Shown here one piece after another: positions 28,801 through 38,176 of a DNA stretch of 64,000 bases. This DNA comes from Planococcus sp. 107-1 (GTDB taxonomy: Bacteria > Bacillota > Bacilli > Bacillales_A > Planococcaceae): positions 2,604,001-2,668,000 of the forward strand of contig NZ_CP090977.1 in the NCBI RefSeq assembly GCF_021513255.1, given 5' to 3'. Position 1 is the first letter of the stretch. Each line of letters opens with the position of its first letter. The notes beneath the pieces are model-generated. The model worked only from the letters and a program-made list of their open reading frames with translations. It was not told the origin of the DNA and ran no database searches. Both the position numbers and the translations under genes were made by a program.

Positions 28801-29515
28801 TGTTTGAAGAAAGTTTTTCCACACTAGTCGGCTGCAATTGCAGTTCGCCCGAATACGCAGAAACTTTCCCCGTCAGCTTAACATTATCTCCCGGGGTTAA
28901 GGCGTAATCCGTGCTTGTGTAAACGTAAATTCCACCGGTTTCATCTTGTACGTAAAAGGCTTTGCCGCCCCAGAAACCAGTACCCGTAGTTACAGTCCCT
29001 TCCACTTCAATCAATTTATCTGTTGTTGCACGTGCTGCAGCGATTGAATCGACTTTTTCTGCAGTTGGTGCTGGAGGAGGAGTTTCACCTTCAGAAAGAA
29101 TCGTGAACGCAGTTGGTGATTTTAATCCAGGAACTCCAAAGTATGCTTGAAGAGATCCTGTAATTACAACTTCTGCTTTAAAATTTGATGGATTATCAAC
29201 TAAATTTAATTCTGTTCTAGCTGCTGATTTACTTGGTAATTCCACAGGCAGAATTTTCGTCGGATCGGTTTCATCAGGCGAATCTGCAATTCCTAAGTTA
29301 CTCGGAACTGTAAATGGCGCTACCTGATTAAATTTCGGACCAGTTGCAGTTGTCCCCACAATATATCCTTTCACAGTCTGAGTTCCTGTATTATTCGCAA
29401 TTGCTTCTGCAACCGTAATCGGTTCAGCCGCATTTGCAGTCGCCGTATAAGGCAAAGCTGCGGACAGAACCAATATTAGGCTCAAAAACAGTTTAATCCA
29501 TGCATTTTTTGACAA
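25893..29515 (-). CDS. SLH-anchored multidomain extracellular nuclease, frameshifted near 27962
   Basis: TTG 29515 follows AAGGAGTG. Two frames (27938-29515 and 25893-27941) join if one C is restored in ATTACCGC near 27962, giving DLPITRIRATDAVKTG and 1207 residues. The order is signal peptide (1-29), YhcR-like and OB-fold domains, a chitobiase C-terminal-like module (YYTLDGSTPTPANTKY), another OB-fold, and an endonuclease/exonuclease/phosphatase domain (SYNVENF, MVEVQDND, GAHLNSKGG, AGDMNDFE, SDHDPVLVQ). A Pro/Glu linker and three SLH repeats end it. All metal-site motifs are intact. It should digest extracellular DNA or RNA at the wall. The SLH triplet closely matches that of the subtilase at 9108. 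Confidence 0.88.
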
Positions 29516-29787
29516 ACTTTTTCACTCCTTGGATTTTTTTGGCGTTACAAATTAATTATACAGGGAGAATGTAAGCGCTTCGTAAATTTTCTGTAAGTAT
29601 TCCAACTAATTGCCCTAAAATCATATTTAATTGTAAATAAATTCTATATTATAATTCTATTTTATTATTTATTGTAACATTCTTTGAAATTATTTCAGAA
29701 AATTCTCTTTTGCTAAGTCTTTTAAATCAGTTTAAAGCTTTAGAAATTTCCCAAAGACAATGAATCAATAAAGAATTAAGGAAGTAA

Positions 29788-29880
29788 GAGTAACTCATTT
29801 TGATTAAAGGGAAACTCAGATTCATTAGCGGGCAACTCACGAACTTTCGAGGGAAACCCAGAGATATTTGCGAGCAACTT
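29788..29880. repeat. 21-bp phased array, class B (reverse orientation), 5 units
   Basis: GAGTAACTC, GGGAAACTC, GGGCAACTC, GGGAAACCC and GAGCAACTT start at 29788, 29809, 29830, 29851 and 29872. It lies in the 436-bp gap between the endonuclease I gene and the nuclease gene; the part from 29516 to 29787 is AT-rich and should contain the nuclease promoter, but I see no clear one. Confidence 0.85.
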
Positions 29881-29908
29881 CCAATTTACACACTCACTTT
29901 CCCATCAC

Positions 29909-29945
29909 GAAAAAGCCCCCGCAGCAAATTTTGCTGCAGGACTCC
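29909..29945 (-). terminator. Rho-independent terminator
   Basis: Stem CCTGCAGCAAAA / TTTGCTGCGGG with a T-run on the minus strand, after the endonuclease I stop. Confidence 0.8.
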
Positions 29946-29951
29946 CCTATC

Positions 29952-31949
29952 TTAGCTCGCATCCCAAATTGACGCTGCCCATTCCGGGTGGTCGACAAAC
30001 GGATTGCGGTTGCCTTGAATGTCTTGAATTTTATCGTTGCGCTGGCGCTCCCAGTCGCTGACGGGATCCTGCTCATGCCATTCAAGCAAAACAGACAATT
30101 TCCCGTGGTACGGCGCCGATCCATTATTCAATAGCTCGTTTAGCTCCAAATCTACAGGATCGCCCGGTTCATAGCGAACAGCCATATAAAACAACATACG
30201 CGCTACATCGCCTTTCACTCTATCCGGCGGCTCAAATGAACTCGCTGTTCGCAAACAGCCATCGCAGCCGCTCACTGAACTGCCGCCGTAATCAAAATCG
30301 AGATTTCCGCGTGCCCCATTCACTTGCACGTCCGTCGGGCGCAAATGGTGGATATCCGTCCCTGCGCCGCGCGAGGTTCCAAAATCGCCATGCGACTTCG
30401 CCCATGTGTGTTCACGGTTCCAGTCGCCGACATTGCCGCCGTTCAACCCTTTCGAACGCGATTCGCCGGTATAGAGAAGGATGACATTATTCGGATTGTT
30501 CGGGTCTTCATCCGTCACTTTCAACGCATCCCAAACGGCTGAATAGCTCAGCTGATCGTGATCGTCGATGATGGCATGCAATTCATCTTTCAATGCATCG
30601 CCGCTCAAACCTGTAGCTGTTTCATAATAGCTTCCCGTTGCCGGAATTTCTTCTATCACCGTTACCGAGAACGATTGTGTGATGCTTTCTTTGCCATCAG
30701 TTGCCGTCACACCGATAATATGTGAACCTGCCGGCAGATCCAATGTCAAGATAGAGCCAGCTAAACTGCCTTTCGTCGCGGCAAATGAAAGACTCGCCCC
30801 TTCCGGATCAGCAAAATACTCTGCCAAGTCATATTGCAAGGTTTTGCCGCTTTTCACTTGTTCATTGGCAAATGCTTTCAGAACGACCGGCGCTTTGTTC
30901 TCGGCCGGTAAATGAGGGGAATTCATCGGCTGGCCGGCTGCGTCGTAAAATTCGATCGCTTCGTAATCTGCTCCGTTCCTAAACTCGATGTCTCGAATAT
31001 TTTCCGCCCCTCTAATTTGAGAAACCTTCGGGCCATCAACCACCACTTTAGCCACTTCGATTCCTTTAAAATCAAAAATGGATTCGGCCCTAGCCGGACT
31101 CAATACCACTTTCACATTTTGAAAGCCAATTCCGTGAAATTCAGCGTATTTTCCTTTCAAATAGACCGCATCAGAAATCGCTGTCTTGCCCTCGAGCGTC
31201 AACGATACGCTCGGCTGGCCAATATTCAATTTCTTCTTGTTTAAGTTTTTATAATGAAGGAACTTTTGAGGTTCGATCGGTTCTATCCCTGGTGCCGGTT
31301 CAGGATCTGGTGTTGGTTCCGGTTCTGGCTCAGGTTCTGGAGCCGGTGTTTCACCGAAGCCCGTCATGGTATGCGCTCCAAGGTGCTCGAACGTATCTGC
31401 CGGATAAGCGATCCATTCGTCCGCAGGATTGAATGCATCGTCCACAATGCGATCGCCCGCTTGAATCTCGGTTTTGCGGACCAGCGTGACATCTTTCGCA
31501 TTTTCAATGCGCGTGCCCACTTGGCCAAAAGAATCGATTGGTGTGCCGTCTTTCCTCAGCACTAAAGCATCATCGCCATTAAAATTGATAACATTATTAT
31601 TTTGTAATTGCCCTTTGCTCTTGATGCCTTCAGCTGCCTGGCCATTGTAGATGACCACCGTCTCTCCACTAGCCACCGTTCCGGATAAATCCATCTCGCT
31701 TTGCACCGTCGTGCTGCCATTTGCATACAAAGCTAACGAGTAACTGCTTAAATCGATAGCATTTCCTGTGCCATTATAAATTTCAATCGCTTTGTTCATG
31801 CTGCTGCCTTCAACGTACTCCGAGATAAAAAGATCGCTTGCCGTTGTCGCTGCTTGAACCGGTGATTGTGCTGTTGGCATCCACAATCCTGCCGCCAACC
31901 CGATCGACAATAAGACTTTCACAGGCTTGCTCCATTTTCTTTTGGCCAT
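29952..31949 (-). CDS. Secreted endonuclease I family nuclease with lamin-tail domain
   Basis: From ATG 31949 (site GAGGAGG) the protein has 665 residues; the frame reaches 32003 without a comparable site. It has a signal peptide (about 1-33), an N-terminal lamin-tail-like domain (SDLFISEYVEGSSMNKAIEI), a Glu/Pro repeat linker, Ig-like modules, and a C-terminal endonuclease I domain with VGDWNREHTWAKSHG and IHHLRPTDVQVNG, the metal-binding core of the BsnI/YurI group. Cys pair CDGC is present. It has no SLH domain. It should cleave RNA or DNA outside the cell, next to the SLH-anchored nuclease. An inverted repeat lies just upstream of its start. Confidence 0.9.
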   Translation of the reverse strand: MAKRKWSKPVKVLLSIGLAAGLWMPTAQSPVQAATTASDLFISEYVEGSSMNKAIEIYNGTGNAIDLSSYSLALYANGSTTVQSEMDLSGTVASGETVVIYNGQAAEGIKSKGQLQNNNVINFNGDDALVLRKDGTPIDSFGQVGTRIENAKDVTLVRKTEIQAGDRIVDDAFNPADEWIAYPADTFEHLGAHTMTGFGETPAPEPEPEPEPTPDPEPAPGIEPIEPQKFLHYKNLNKKKLNIGQPSVSLTLEGKTAISDAVYLKGKYAEFHGIGFQNVKVVLSPARAESIFDFKGIEVAKVVVDGPKVSQIRGAENIRDIEFRNGADYEAIEFYDAAGQPMNSPHLPAENKAPVVLKAFANEQVKSGKTLQYDLAEYFADPEGASLSFAATKGSLAGSILTLDLPAGSHIIGVTATDGKESITQSFSVTVIEEIPATGSYYETATGLSGDALKDELHAIIDDHDQLSYSAVWDALKVTDEDPNNPNNVILLYTGESRSKGLNGGNVGDWNREHTWAKSHGDFGTSRGAGTDIHHLRPTDVQVNGARGNLDFDYGGSSVSGCDGCLRTASSFEPPDRVKGDVARMLFYMAVRYEPGDPVDLELNELLNNGSAPYHGKLSVLLEWHEQDPVSDWERQRNDKIQDIQGNRNPFVDHPEWAASIWDAS

Positions 31950-32010
31950 TTGTGCTGTTCCTCCTCTGTTCTTCGTATTCCTATTTCCCCCACATCCCAC
32001 CAAAAAAATA

Positions 32011-32047
32011 TTGTAAATTATTTACTTATAATAAAGTAAATTTACAA
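32011..32047. promoter_or_regulatory. Operator-like inverted repeat
   Basis: The arms TTGTAAATT and AATTTACAA, each extended by TACTT/AAGTA with a 3-bp bulge on the left, surround ATAATA. It lies about 60-100 bp upstream of the endonuclease I start at 31949, where a promoter or operator would sit. No known regulator is identified with confidence. Confidence 0.45.
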
Positions 32048-32217
32048 TTTTAACTATTCTCTACTTACGACTTTAACTAACTACAATTCTTACGTCAACG
32101 CTATTTAGAAACTATTACATGAACTTAATAAAAGCAAAAGCCTATAATAAGAAACGGCAGCTCTACTCTGCACAAATTTATTTCATTTTTTCTGTCCCCA
32201 ATACTCTCGTAAAAAAC

Positions 32218-32254
32218 AAAAGCTCCACTGCCTAATTTTCGGCAATGGAGCTTT
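32218..32254 (-). terminator. Rho-independent terminator
   Basis: Stem AAAGCTCCATTGCC / GGCAGTGGAGCTTTT on the minus strand, about 45 bp after the stop of the large SLH protein. Confidence 0.85.
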
Positions 32255-32297
32255 TCCAACTTTTATTTATTCTAATTAGGGTACAAGGAACAGGGAT

Positions 32298-35200
32298 TTA
32301 ATCGACCATTTCTTCTAAAAAGAACTCCCCTTTATGCGTTCCGCCAATGAGGACCTCTTGGCCGAGAACAGAAGAAACGATTTTGAAATGAGATGAATCA
32401 ATAACTACCGCTGTTGCTGGCACCTTGGCTTTTGAAAGCTGACTATTGATTGTAGTGACCATATTAGAGATAGCAGCGAATTTTGTGGTCAAATTAATTG
32501 TAGCTGTTTTTTCGCCAACACTGACGGTAAACGAACGATTTTTGGAAGCATCCAAATCTTTTCCGGCACTGTAGTTCTGTTCAAAAAAATAATTCCAGTC
32601 CGGCCCTTCCAATCGAATCGTCGACGCGCTGCCGGACAAATATGAGTTGATTGAAAATGTGTCATTAAAACCGTAAGAATTCACTGTACGATTCATAAGC
32701 CCATTTACGCCTAATTTCGCATAGAAATAATCTTGAATCGCGCTATCCACTACGCCGCCCATTGACTGGCCTCGCGTAAAGTCCGTTGAAAGCTTCCAAT
32801 ATATGTTGACAGGTATTCGGTGCTCTCCAGCCACAATCACAAAACTCTTTGGATTCCCTGTAAAGTCACCCACAGTGACAGGCTTGCTGCTCAACGACGC
32901 ACTAGTTGCTTGGGACGTTGAGTAGTCGAAGTTCGAAATGGATTTGCTGTTAACGAATAACGGCAATTCTTCAACCGCTATTTCAACTGAAAACGCTTGG
33001 CCGGCAAAGTCGATATCTGTTTGATCGTCCCATTTCGCTGCAAATGTATAAGACCCAGCTGCCTGATGATTATAGCCATCCACATCTGTCCATTCGGCTA
33101 CTGTCAGTTCTCTTGTTTTGCCGCTCGCAAGCACTACTTGTATTTTTTGCGGCAATAAGCTTTCATATGCAGCGGGTGCCGTATTCGTGCTTCCTGCTTT
33201 GATTGTGTCAATGGCAGTAAAACCAGTGATGCTGTATTTAAGAGAATCCAGTGCGTTTGCAATAGCTTCTGCTTTACTGTTCACTTCTGCGTTGGTCGTT
33301 TCCGCAAGGCGAAGTGCAGCTTTTAGCACATTTACGCTGTTGGCAGAATAGTGAGCTTCCTCGATATCAGCTGCTCTGTTTTTGGCCATATCCAATTTTG
33401 CTTGATCCGCAAAAATGAGTTGGTTAATGGCTTGCTGAATCATCGCTGTCTTCGCTTTTACTTCATTGTTGCTCTGGAGCGGCTGAATGGCTAAAGCCGA
33501 AGTCAACTGCTGATAGCTCTCTTCCGTATAGTCAGCTTCAACATACAGTTTCGCATCCAGCATCGCTGCATCCAAAGCCGCTTGGCCAGCAAATACAAGG
33601 CCGGAAATCGCTGTGTTGATCGCATCAGCCTTTGCTTTTGTTTGGACTTCTGTAGTCGGCTTCGGCAGTTCCAATGCCTCCTCTAAATTACTGAAAGTAG
33701 AGCTCGTAAAGTCCGCGCCCAAGTAGTTAGATGCAGTTGCTAAGGCTGTATCCAATGCGGCTTGGCTTGCAAATACTAATAGGGAAATGGCTGAATCGAT
33801 GGCATTCTTTTGCTGTTTTACTGCCGCATTGCTCGTCGGAACAGGCAAATTCAAAGCGGCCGTCAATTCTCCATAGCTCATTGACGTATAATCGCCTGTC
33901 TTGTAGGTTTGGGCTCTTTCAATCGCAGCGTCTAAACTGTCTTGGTCCGCAAATACCAATTGGGAAATGGCGCTGGCAATTTGATCGGCTTTCGCTTTGA
34001 CTTCTTCATTACTAGAAGGCTTCGAGATCGCCAAAGCATCGCTTACCTTTTTATAACTTCCATTTGTATAATCAGCTGCAGTCAACGACGCTGCTTTTAA
34101 TTCAATTTGGTTTAACTTGTCCTGGTCTGCAAATATTAATTGAGCAATCGCACTGGCAATTTGGTTAGCCTTTGCTTTTACTTCTTCGTTGCTGGAAGGC
34201 TTCGAGATTGCTAAAGCATCGCTTACCTTTTCATAACTTCCGACTGTATAGTCTGCTGCAATCAATGACGCTGCTTTTAATTCAATTTGGTTTAACTTAT
34301 CCTGGTCCGCAAATACCAATTTTGAAATGGCGCTGGCAATTTGATCGGCTTTCGCTTTTACTTCTTGATTGCTAGTAGGAGCAGGAATCATCAAAGCACC
34401 GCTTACCTTTTCATAGCTGTCAGCGGTATAATCTGCTTCAACCAAAGCCCCTGCTTCCAGTGCAATTTCATTTAATTTGCCTTGATCTGCAAATACCAGT
34501 TCAGAAATAGCCTGGTGAATCACCGCTATTTTGTTTAATACTTCTTGATTGCTTTGCGGCTTTTTCAAAGCGATGGCCAGTTCCAATTCATTAAAACTGG
34601 CTGCCGTGAAATCAACCGCTACATAAGTTTCTGCCTTTCTTAACGCTGCATCCAAATCCTGCTGATTCTTAAAAACCAGCCCTGCGACTGCTGTTTGAAT
34701 CGCTTCCGCTTTTGCCTTTGCTGATTGGTTGCTTGTCGGCAACGGGAGGTTGAGAGCTTCTTCGACCTCAGCAAAACTTGCTAACGTATAGTCTTTTTTC
34801 GCTAATGCCGTTGCAGAATTGATTGCTTCGTCCAATGTTTTCTGGCTTTCAAACACAAGCGCTGAGAGAGCTAAAGAAATCGCTTCTTGTTTTGCTATCG
34901 CTTCTTGGTTGCTGCCAGGCTGAGCCAAATCGGCTGCTTCTTTTACGCGCTGATAGCTTACTGCCGTGTAATCTGCTTCCGTTAACGCATCTGCTTTTGC
35001 CATAGCCAGATCCAAATCAGCCTGCGCTGCAAATACCAGTTGGGTAACTGCCTCATTGACCTTCGCTGCTTTTTCAATTGTCTCGCCAAAAGTTGCTGGC
35101 ACGGCTATTTCTTTTGCTGCTGTCAACTTTTCAAAGCTTTTCACGGTATAATCTTCAGCTGCAATTAAACGGGTAAACCGGATGATTCGGTCACTGATAT

Positions 35201-37319
35201 AACTTGCCGAATTCTTTTCTATTCCCTGGATCAACATCTGATTAGATTCGGACACTTTTTCTTCTTCCAATAATTCCAGTTCTGTCTCCCAGCCTTTAAA
35301 GACTTCTTTTATCGGTGATTCCAGTTTATCCAATGGCAAGTCTAAATCGACCAATTGATAAAACGGAAGGCTTGCTGCCTCAATAAAGCTTTTATGGAAG
35401 GCATCGACAGGTGCTTTGCTTACATAATACTGGACTTGCCCCGGCTTAATAAGTGAACTTGAATGGGCAGGCGCGTTCCCGCTGACACTGCCTTTTCCTT
35501 CCACTGCCCAAATCGTTGGCGTTCCAGTAGTTTCCTGTGTATTGATGATTGATCCGGACACTTTCAATTCTGAGTTGAAGAGTGTTGCATCCGACCCTTT
35601 CGATACTTCAATCCCACCGAACTCATTTCCTTCTACTGTCGTTGTACCTGTCAATTCAACAGTTGAGCCGTTGACTAACAAAGCTGCATCAGCGCCGGTT
35701 CCTGTAAAATTATGCAATAGCACATCCTTCGCTCCATAAACTTGAAGGGCATAAGTTCCTTCCCACCCGTTAACGTCTGCCATTTTTACATTTAAATCAA
35801 AGACTTTCGCTTGATCTGCCAAAATGACAATTCCGCTTCTTTCACCGGTTTGTGCCGTGTTTAAACGATCAGTGAACTGGAGCTTAAACCCTCGTCCATT
35901 CAGGTTCACTGTACGATTGATTTTAATCTGCTCGGTTAACCCCTCAATATTTTGAGTTAAGTTGATGGTTTTGATTCGCTCTGCAGCTAATGCCGCTTCC
36001 AGCTCTTCGAGATTTTTCACGTAAGCTGTCGTAATGATGCCTGGACTGCCTGGATTCTCAGTCTTCATTTCTACCAACTTACCAAAAGAATCTTTAACGA
36101 TAATGCCTTGAAGCGCTTCCAGTATATCGATTTTCCCTTTAAAGTTATCGATTGTAGCCCCGTTTGCTTTAAAGATCATTTTCTTCACTGAAGATTGTTC
36201 ACCGACATTGACTCTTGCAGCTTGATTTACGGTTACCAAATTGATTGAACCGATTAATGCCACTTTCCCCGTTGTGTCTAGCGCCAATTCGTCTAATACG
36301 ATGCCATTTTCTACATTAGCAAAACTTGCGCCATCGATGTCTCTAATTACGACTGAATGCAAGATTCCTCTGTTGTAAAACGTACTTGCTTTGACATTAA
36401 CAATCGTGGTTAGCCCAGTAATTTCAACGTTTTCTCCGACAGTGAAATCAGCATTGGGTACGTTGACAGTTAAATTCCCGGCTAACTTGCCGCTTTTTAT
36501 AGACGACGTTAAAAAGAAATCCGAGTTTGCATTATTTTCATAGCTTATATTTCCGGTCAATACCTGCCCATTTAAATCTAATTTTACATTTCGTTTAATG
36601 ATAAGGTCTTTAGATAAAACGATACTTTCTGCCAATAAAATATGTTGGATGTCTGTATTTTTTAAAGCGGCTTGCAATTCCAGTTCGTTTTTCACTATGG
36701 CAGAAGACGGTGCTGCATTTTCCAATTTCGATAGTTTATGAAGGAAAATAGCAAATTCACCGCGTGTGATGGCTTGAGTAGTGCCAAATGAAGTTTTCGT
36801 TTTTCCAGAAGTGATTTCAGTTGCTACTAGCGCAGCAACTGAGTCTGCGTACCGTGAAGATACGTCAGTGAAAGTCATTTTAGTTTTTTCACCCTTCAGG
36901 TTAAACGCTTTTGCCAGCATGATGGCCGCTTCGCCGCGCGTAATTTCTTGATCTGAAGCAAAAGTAGTAGCAGTTTTGCCATTAACAATGCCAGCTGCTT
37001 TCAATGCATCCACGTAGTTTTTTGCACGTTTCGGCACATCTGTAAATCCAGAATCAGCAGGTGCATTTACATCTAGCTTCAGTGCTTTTGCGACCATTAC
37101 TGCCACATCTGCACGCTTAATTGATTGTGAGGTCCCAAAACTAGTAGCAGTAATTCCTTGAGCAATCTGGTTTTCAGTCAAATAGTTGATTGCTTCATCG
37201 TAGCGGTTTGATACATCTGAATAAGGTGCTGCATAAGCAGGCACGACTGCTGTTGCGACTAGTGAAGCCGTAATTGCTGCAGCTGCAAATTTGCGGTGTG
37301 AATTTGATAAATAGGCCAT
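32298..37319 (-). CDS. Giant SLH protein with eleven FIVAR-like repeats
   Basis: The protein has 1673 residues: signal peptide (1-31), three SLH repeats (31-205, with KRADVAVMVAKAL, TRGEAAIMLAKAF and TRGEFAIFLHKL), then a beta-helix-like region (about 210-640). Residues about 690-1420 hold eleven helical repeats of roughly 65 residues, each with (A/V)DYT..SY..V..AL and ending LVFADQ, as in FIVAR/extracellular-matrix-binding modules. An Ig-like domain (AAGSYTFAAKWDD) and a domain I do not recognise (last 200 residues) follow. Repeats 6 and 7 are nearly identical, so the number may vary. It should form a long stalk on the cell surface, perhaps an adhesin; the ligand is unknown. ATG follows GGGGGAA. 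Confidence 0.88.
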   Translation of the reverse strand: MAYLSNSHRKFAAAAITASLVATAVVPAYAAPYSDVSNRYDEAINYLTENQIAQGITATSFGTSQSIKRADVAVMVAKALKLDVNAPADSGFTDVPKRAKNYVDALKAAGIVNGKTATTFASDQEITRGEAAIMLAKAFNLKGEKTKMTFTDVSSRYADSVAALVATEITSGKTKTSFGTTQAITRGEFAIFLHKLSKLENAAPSSAIVKNELELQAALKNTDIQHILLAESIVLSKDLIIKRNVKLDLNGQVLTGNISYENNANSDFFLTSSIKSGKLAGNLTVNVPNADFTVGENVEITGLTTIVNVKASTFYNRGILHSVVIRDIDGASFANVENGIVLDELALDTTGKVALIGSINLVTVNQAARVNVGEQSSVKKMIFKANGATIDNFKGKIDILEALQGIIVKDSFGKLVEMKTENPGSPGIITTAYVKNLEELEAALAAERIKTINLTQNIEGLTEQIKINRTVNLNGRGFKLQFTDRLNTAQTGERSGIVILADQAKVFDLNVKMADVNGWEGTYALQVYGAKDVLLHNFTGTGADAALLVNGSTVELTGTTTVEGNEFGGIEVSKGSDATLFNSELKVSGSIINTQETTGTPTIWAVEGKGSVSGNAPAHSSSLIKPGQVQYYVSKAPVDAFHKSFIEAASLPFYQLVDLDLPLDKLESPIKEVFKGWETELELLEEEKVSESNQMLIQGIEKNSASYISDRIIRFTRLIAAEDYTVKSFEKLTAAKEIAVPATFGETIEKAAKVNEAVTQLVFAAQADLDLAMAKADALTEADYTAVSYQRVKEAADLAQPGSNQEAIAKQEAISLALSALVFESQKTLDEAINSATALAKKDYTLASFAEVEEALNLPLPTSNQSAKAKAEAIQTAVAGLVFKNQQDLDAALRKAETYVAVDFTAASFNELELAIALKKPQSNQEVLNKIAVIHQAISELVFADQGKLNEIALEAGALVEADYTADSYEKVSGALMIPAPTSNQEVKAKADQIASAISKLVFADQDKLNQIELKAASLIAADYTVGSYEKVSDALAISKPSSNEEVKAKANQIASAIAQLIFADQDKLNQIELKAASLTAADYTNGSYKKVSDALAISKPSSNEEVKAKADQIASAISQLVFADQDSLDAAIERAQTYKTGDYTSMSYGELTAALNLPVPTSNAAVKQQKNAIDSAISLLVFASQAALDTALATASNYLGADFTSSTFSNLEEALELPKPTTEVQTKAKADAINTAISGLVFAGQAALDAAMLDAKLYVEADYTEESYQQLTSALAIQPLQSNNEVKAKTAMIQQAINQLIFADQAKLDMAKNRAADIEEAHYSANSVNVLKAALRLAETTNAEVNSKAEAIANALDSLKYSITGFTAIDTIKAGSTNTAPAAYESLLPQKIQVVLASGKTRELTVAEWTDVDGYNHQAAGSYTFAAKWDDQTDIDFAGQAFSVEIAVEELPLFVNSKSISNFDYSTSQATSASLSSKPVTVGDFTGNPKSFVIVAGEHRIPVNIYWKLSTDFTRGQSMGGVVDSAIQDYFYAKLGVNGLMNRTVNSYGFNDTFSINSYLSGSASTIRLEGPDWNYFFEQNYSAGKDLDASKNRSFTVSVGEKTATINLTTKFAAISNMVTTINSQLSKAKVPATAVVIDSSHFKIVSSVLGQEVLIGGTHKGEFFLEEMVD

Positions 37320-37572
37320 TATGATGGTTCCCCCATATTCTCTTTAAACGTTTAACAGCCGCCCATACAGATGCATTTACCAAATTAAACCACAAAATTA
37401 CAAGTTAAAGGTTACAAAGTCATAAATACACTTATATAATTGGTGCTATATTCTCATGTTAGCAATATTATTATAAATTTCAATACATTTTATAAATTTT
37501 TTATTATATTTCCAATAATTGTGTTATATTTGTAAATTATTGTTAGTATTTTTTCCTATCTTTTACAATTTG
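37320..37572. other. AT-rich upstream region
   Basis: The 303-bp gap upstream of the giant SLH gene is very AT-rich. Apart from the terminator at its left-neighbour side (37573-37608) I see no ORF, array or RNA structure, and no convincing -35/-10 pair. Confidence 0.4.
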
Positions 37573-37608
37573 AAAAAGCCTCTCAGCTTAGAAGCTAAGA
37601 GGCTTTTA
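37573..37608 (-). terminator. Rho-independent terminator
   Basis: Stem AAGCCTCTTAGCTT / AAGCTGAGAGGCTTTTT on the minus strand, just after the Excalibur gene. Confidence 0.85.
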
Positions 37609-37622
37609 TATTAATTCATATT

Positions 37623-37898
37623 TTATCGTTCGCAAGCGATATTGTCTTTGTCGCGATCACTCTTACTATTAGCATCATATAAGGCTTGAGAAACAAACGG
37701 CTTATATTTCGTCTTTCCGCCTTTGTTCTTTGCTTTTGAAGAACGGGCAATGCCGCCAGCATAGACCTTGTTAATCTCTTTGCAGTTCGCATACGTCTTC
37801 ACTTTCGCCCCTGCAGCACCTGCCGGCATTGGTGCTGCACTGAACGTAAAGCTAAGTGCCATCATTACAGACAAAACTGCAAAACTAAGTTTTTTCAT
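37623..37898 (-). CDS. Secreted Excalibur calcium-binding domain protein
   Basis: The protein has 91 residues: a signal peptide (1-29, ending GAAGA) and one Excalibur domain (about 37-91) with NCKEINKVYAGGIAR and the DxDxD-type loop DRDKDNIACE. The two Cys residues are those that pair in the family. Excalibur domains bind calcium and often accompany surface nucleases, but here it stands alone. ATG follows GAGAGGGGAAA, and a terminator follows directly. It lies between two SLH proteins; a calcium-linked role at the surface layer is only a guess. Confidence 0.88.
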   Translation of the reverse strand: MKKLSFAVLSVMMALSFTFSAAPMPAGAAGAKVKTYANCKEINKVYAGGIARSSKAKNKGGKTKYKPFVSQALYDANSKSDRDKDNIACER

Positions 37899-38130
37899 AG
37901 GATTTCCCCTCTCTCTTTGTGTAATTTTGCCAACAAAATCAAAAATGCCAGGAATTTATTATCCAGGAATTGTTAGCAAGATGATTGTATCAGGTATTTA
38001 TCACTATGACTATAATCATTTTTATACTAGATACTACTTTCTATAAAATATATACTAGAAAACATTTATAGAACTTTTTAGAATAACTAATTTTTTAATT
38101 TTATGTATCTCATAATTATTATTTTAATTA

Positions 38131-38166
38131 AAAAAAACCTCTCAGGATAGTCCTGAGAGGTTTTTT
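38131..38166 (-). terminator. Strong Rho-independent terminator
   Basis: Stem AACCTCTCAGGA / TCCTGAGAGGTT with long A and T runs, immediately after the S-layer gene stop. Confidence 0.92.
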
Positions 38167-38176
38167 AATAGTTGCA

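Noticed and set aside
27938-29515. Two separate genes for the nuclease region
   Set aside because: The second frame has no ribosome site or signal peptide, and restoring one base gives a continuous protein across the OB-fold.
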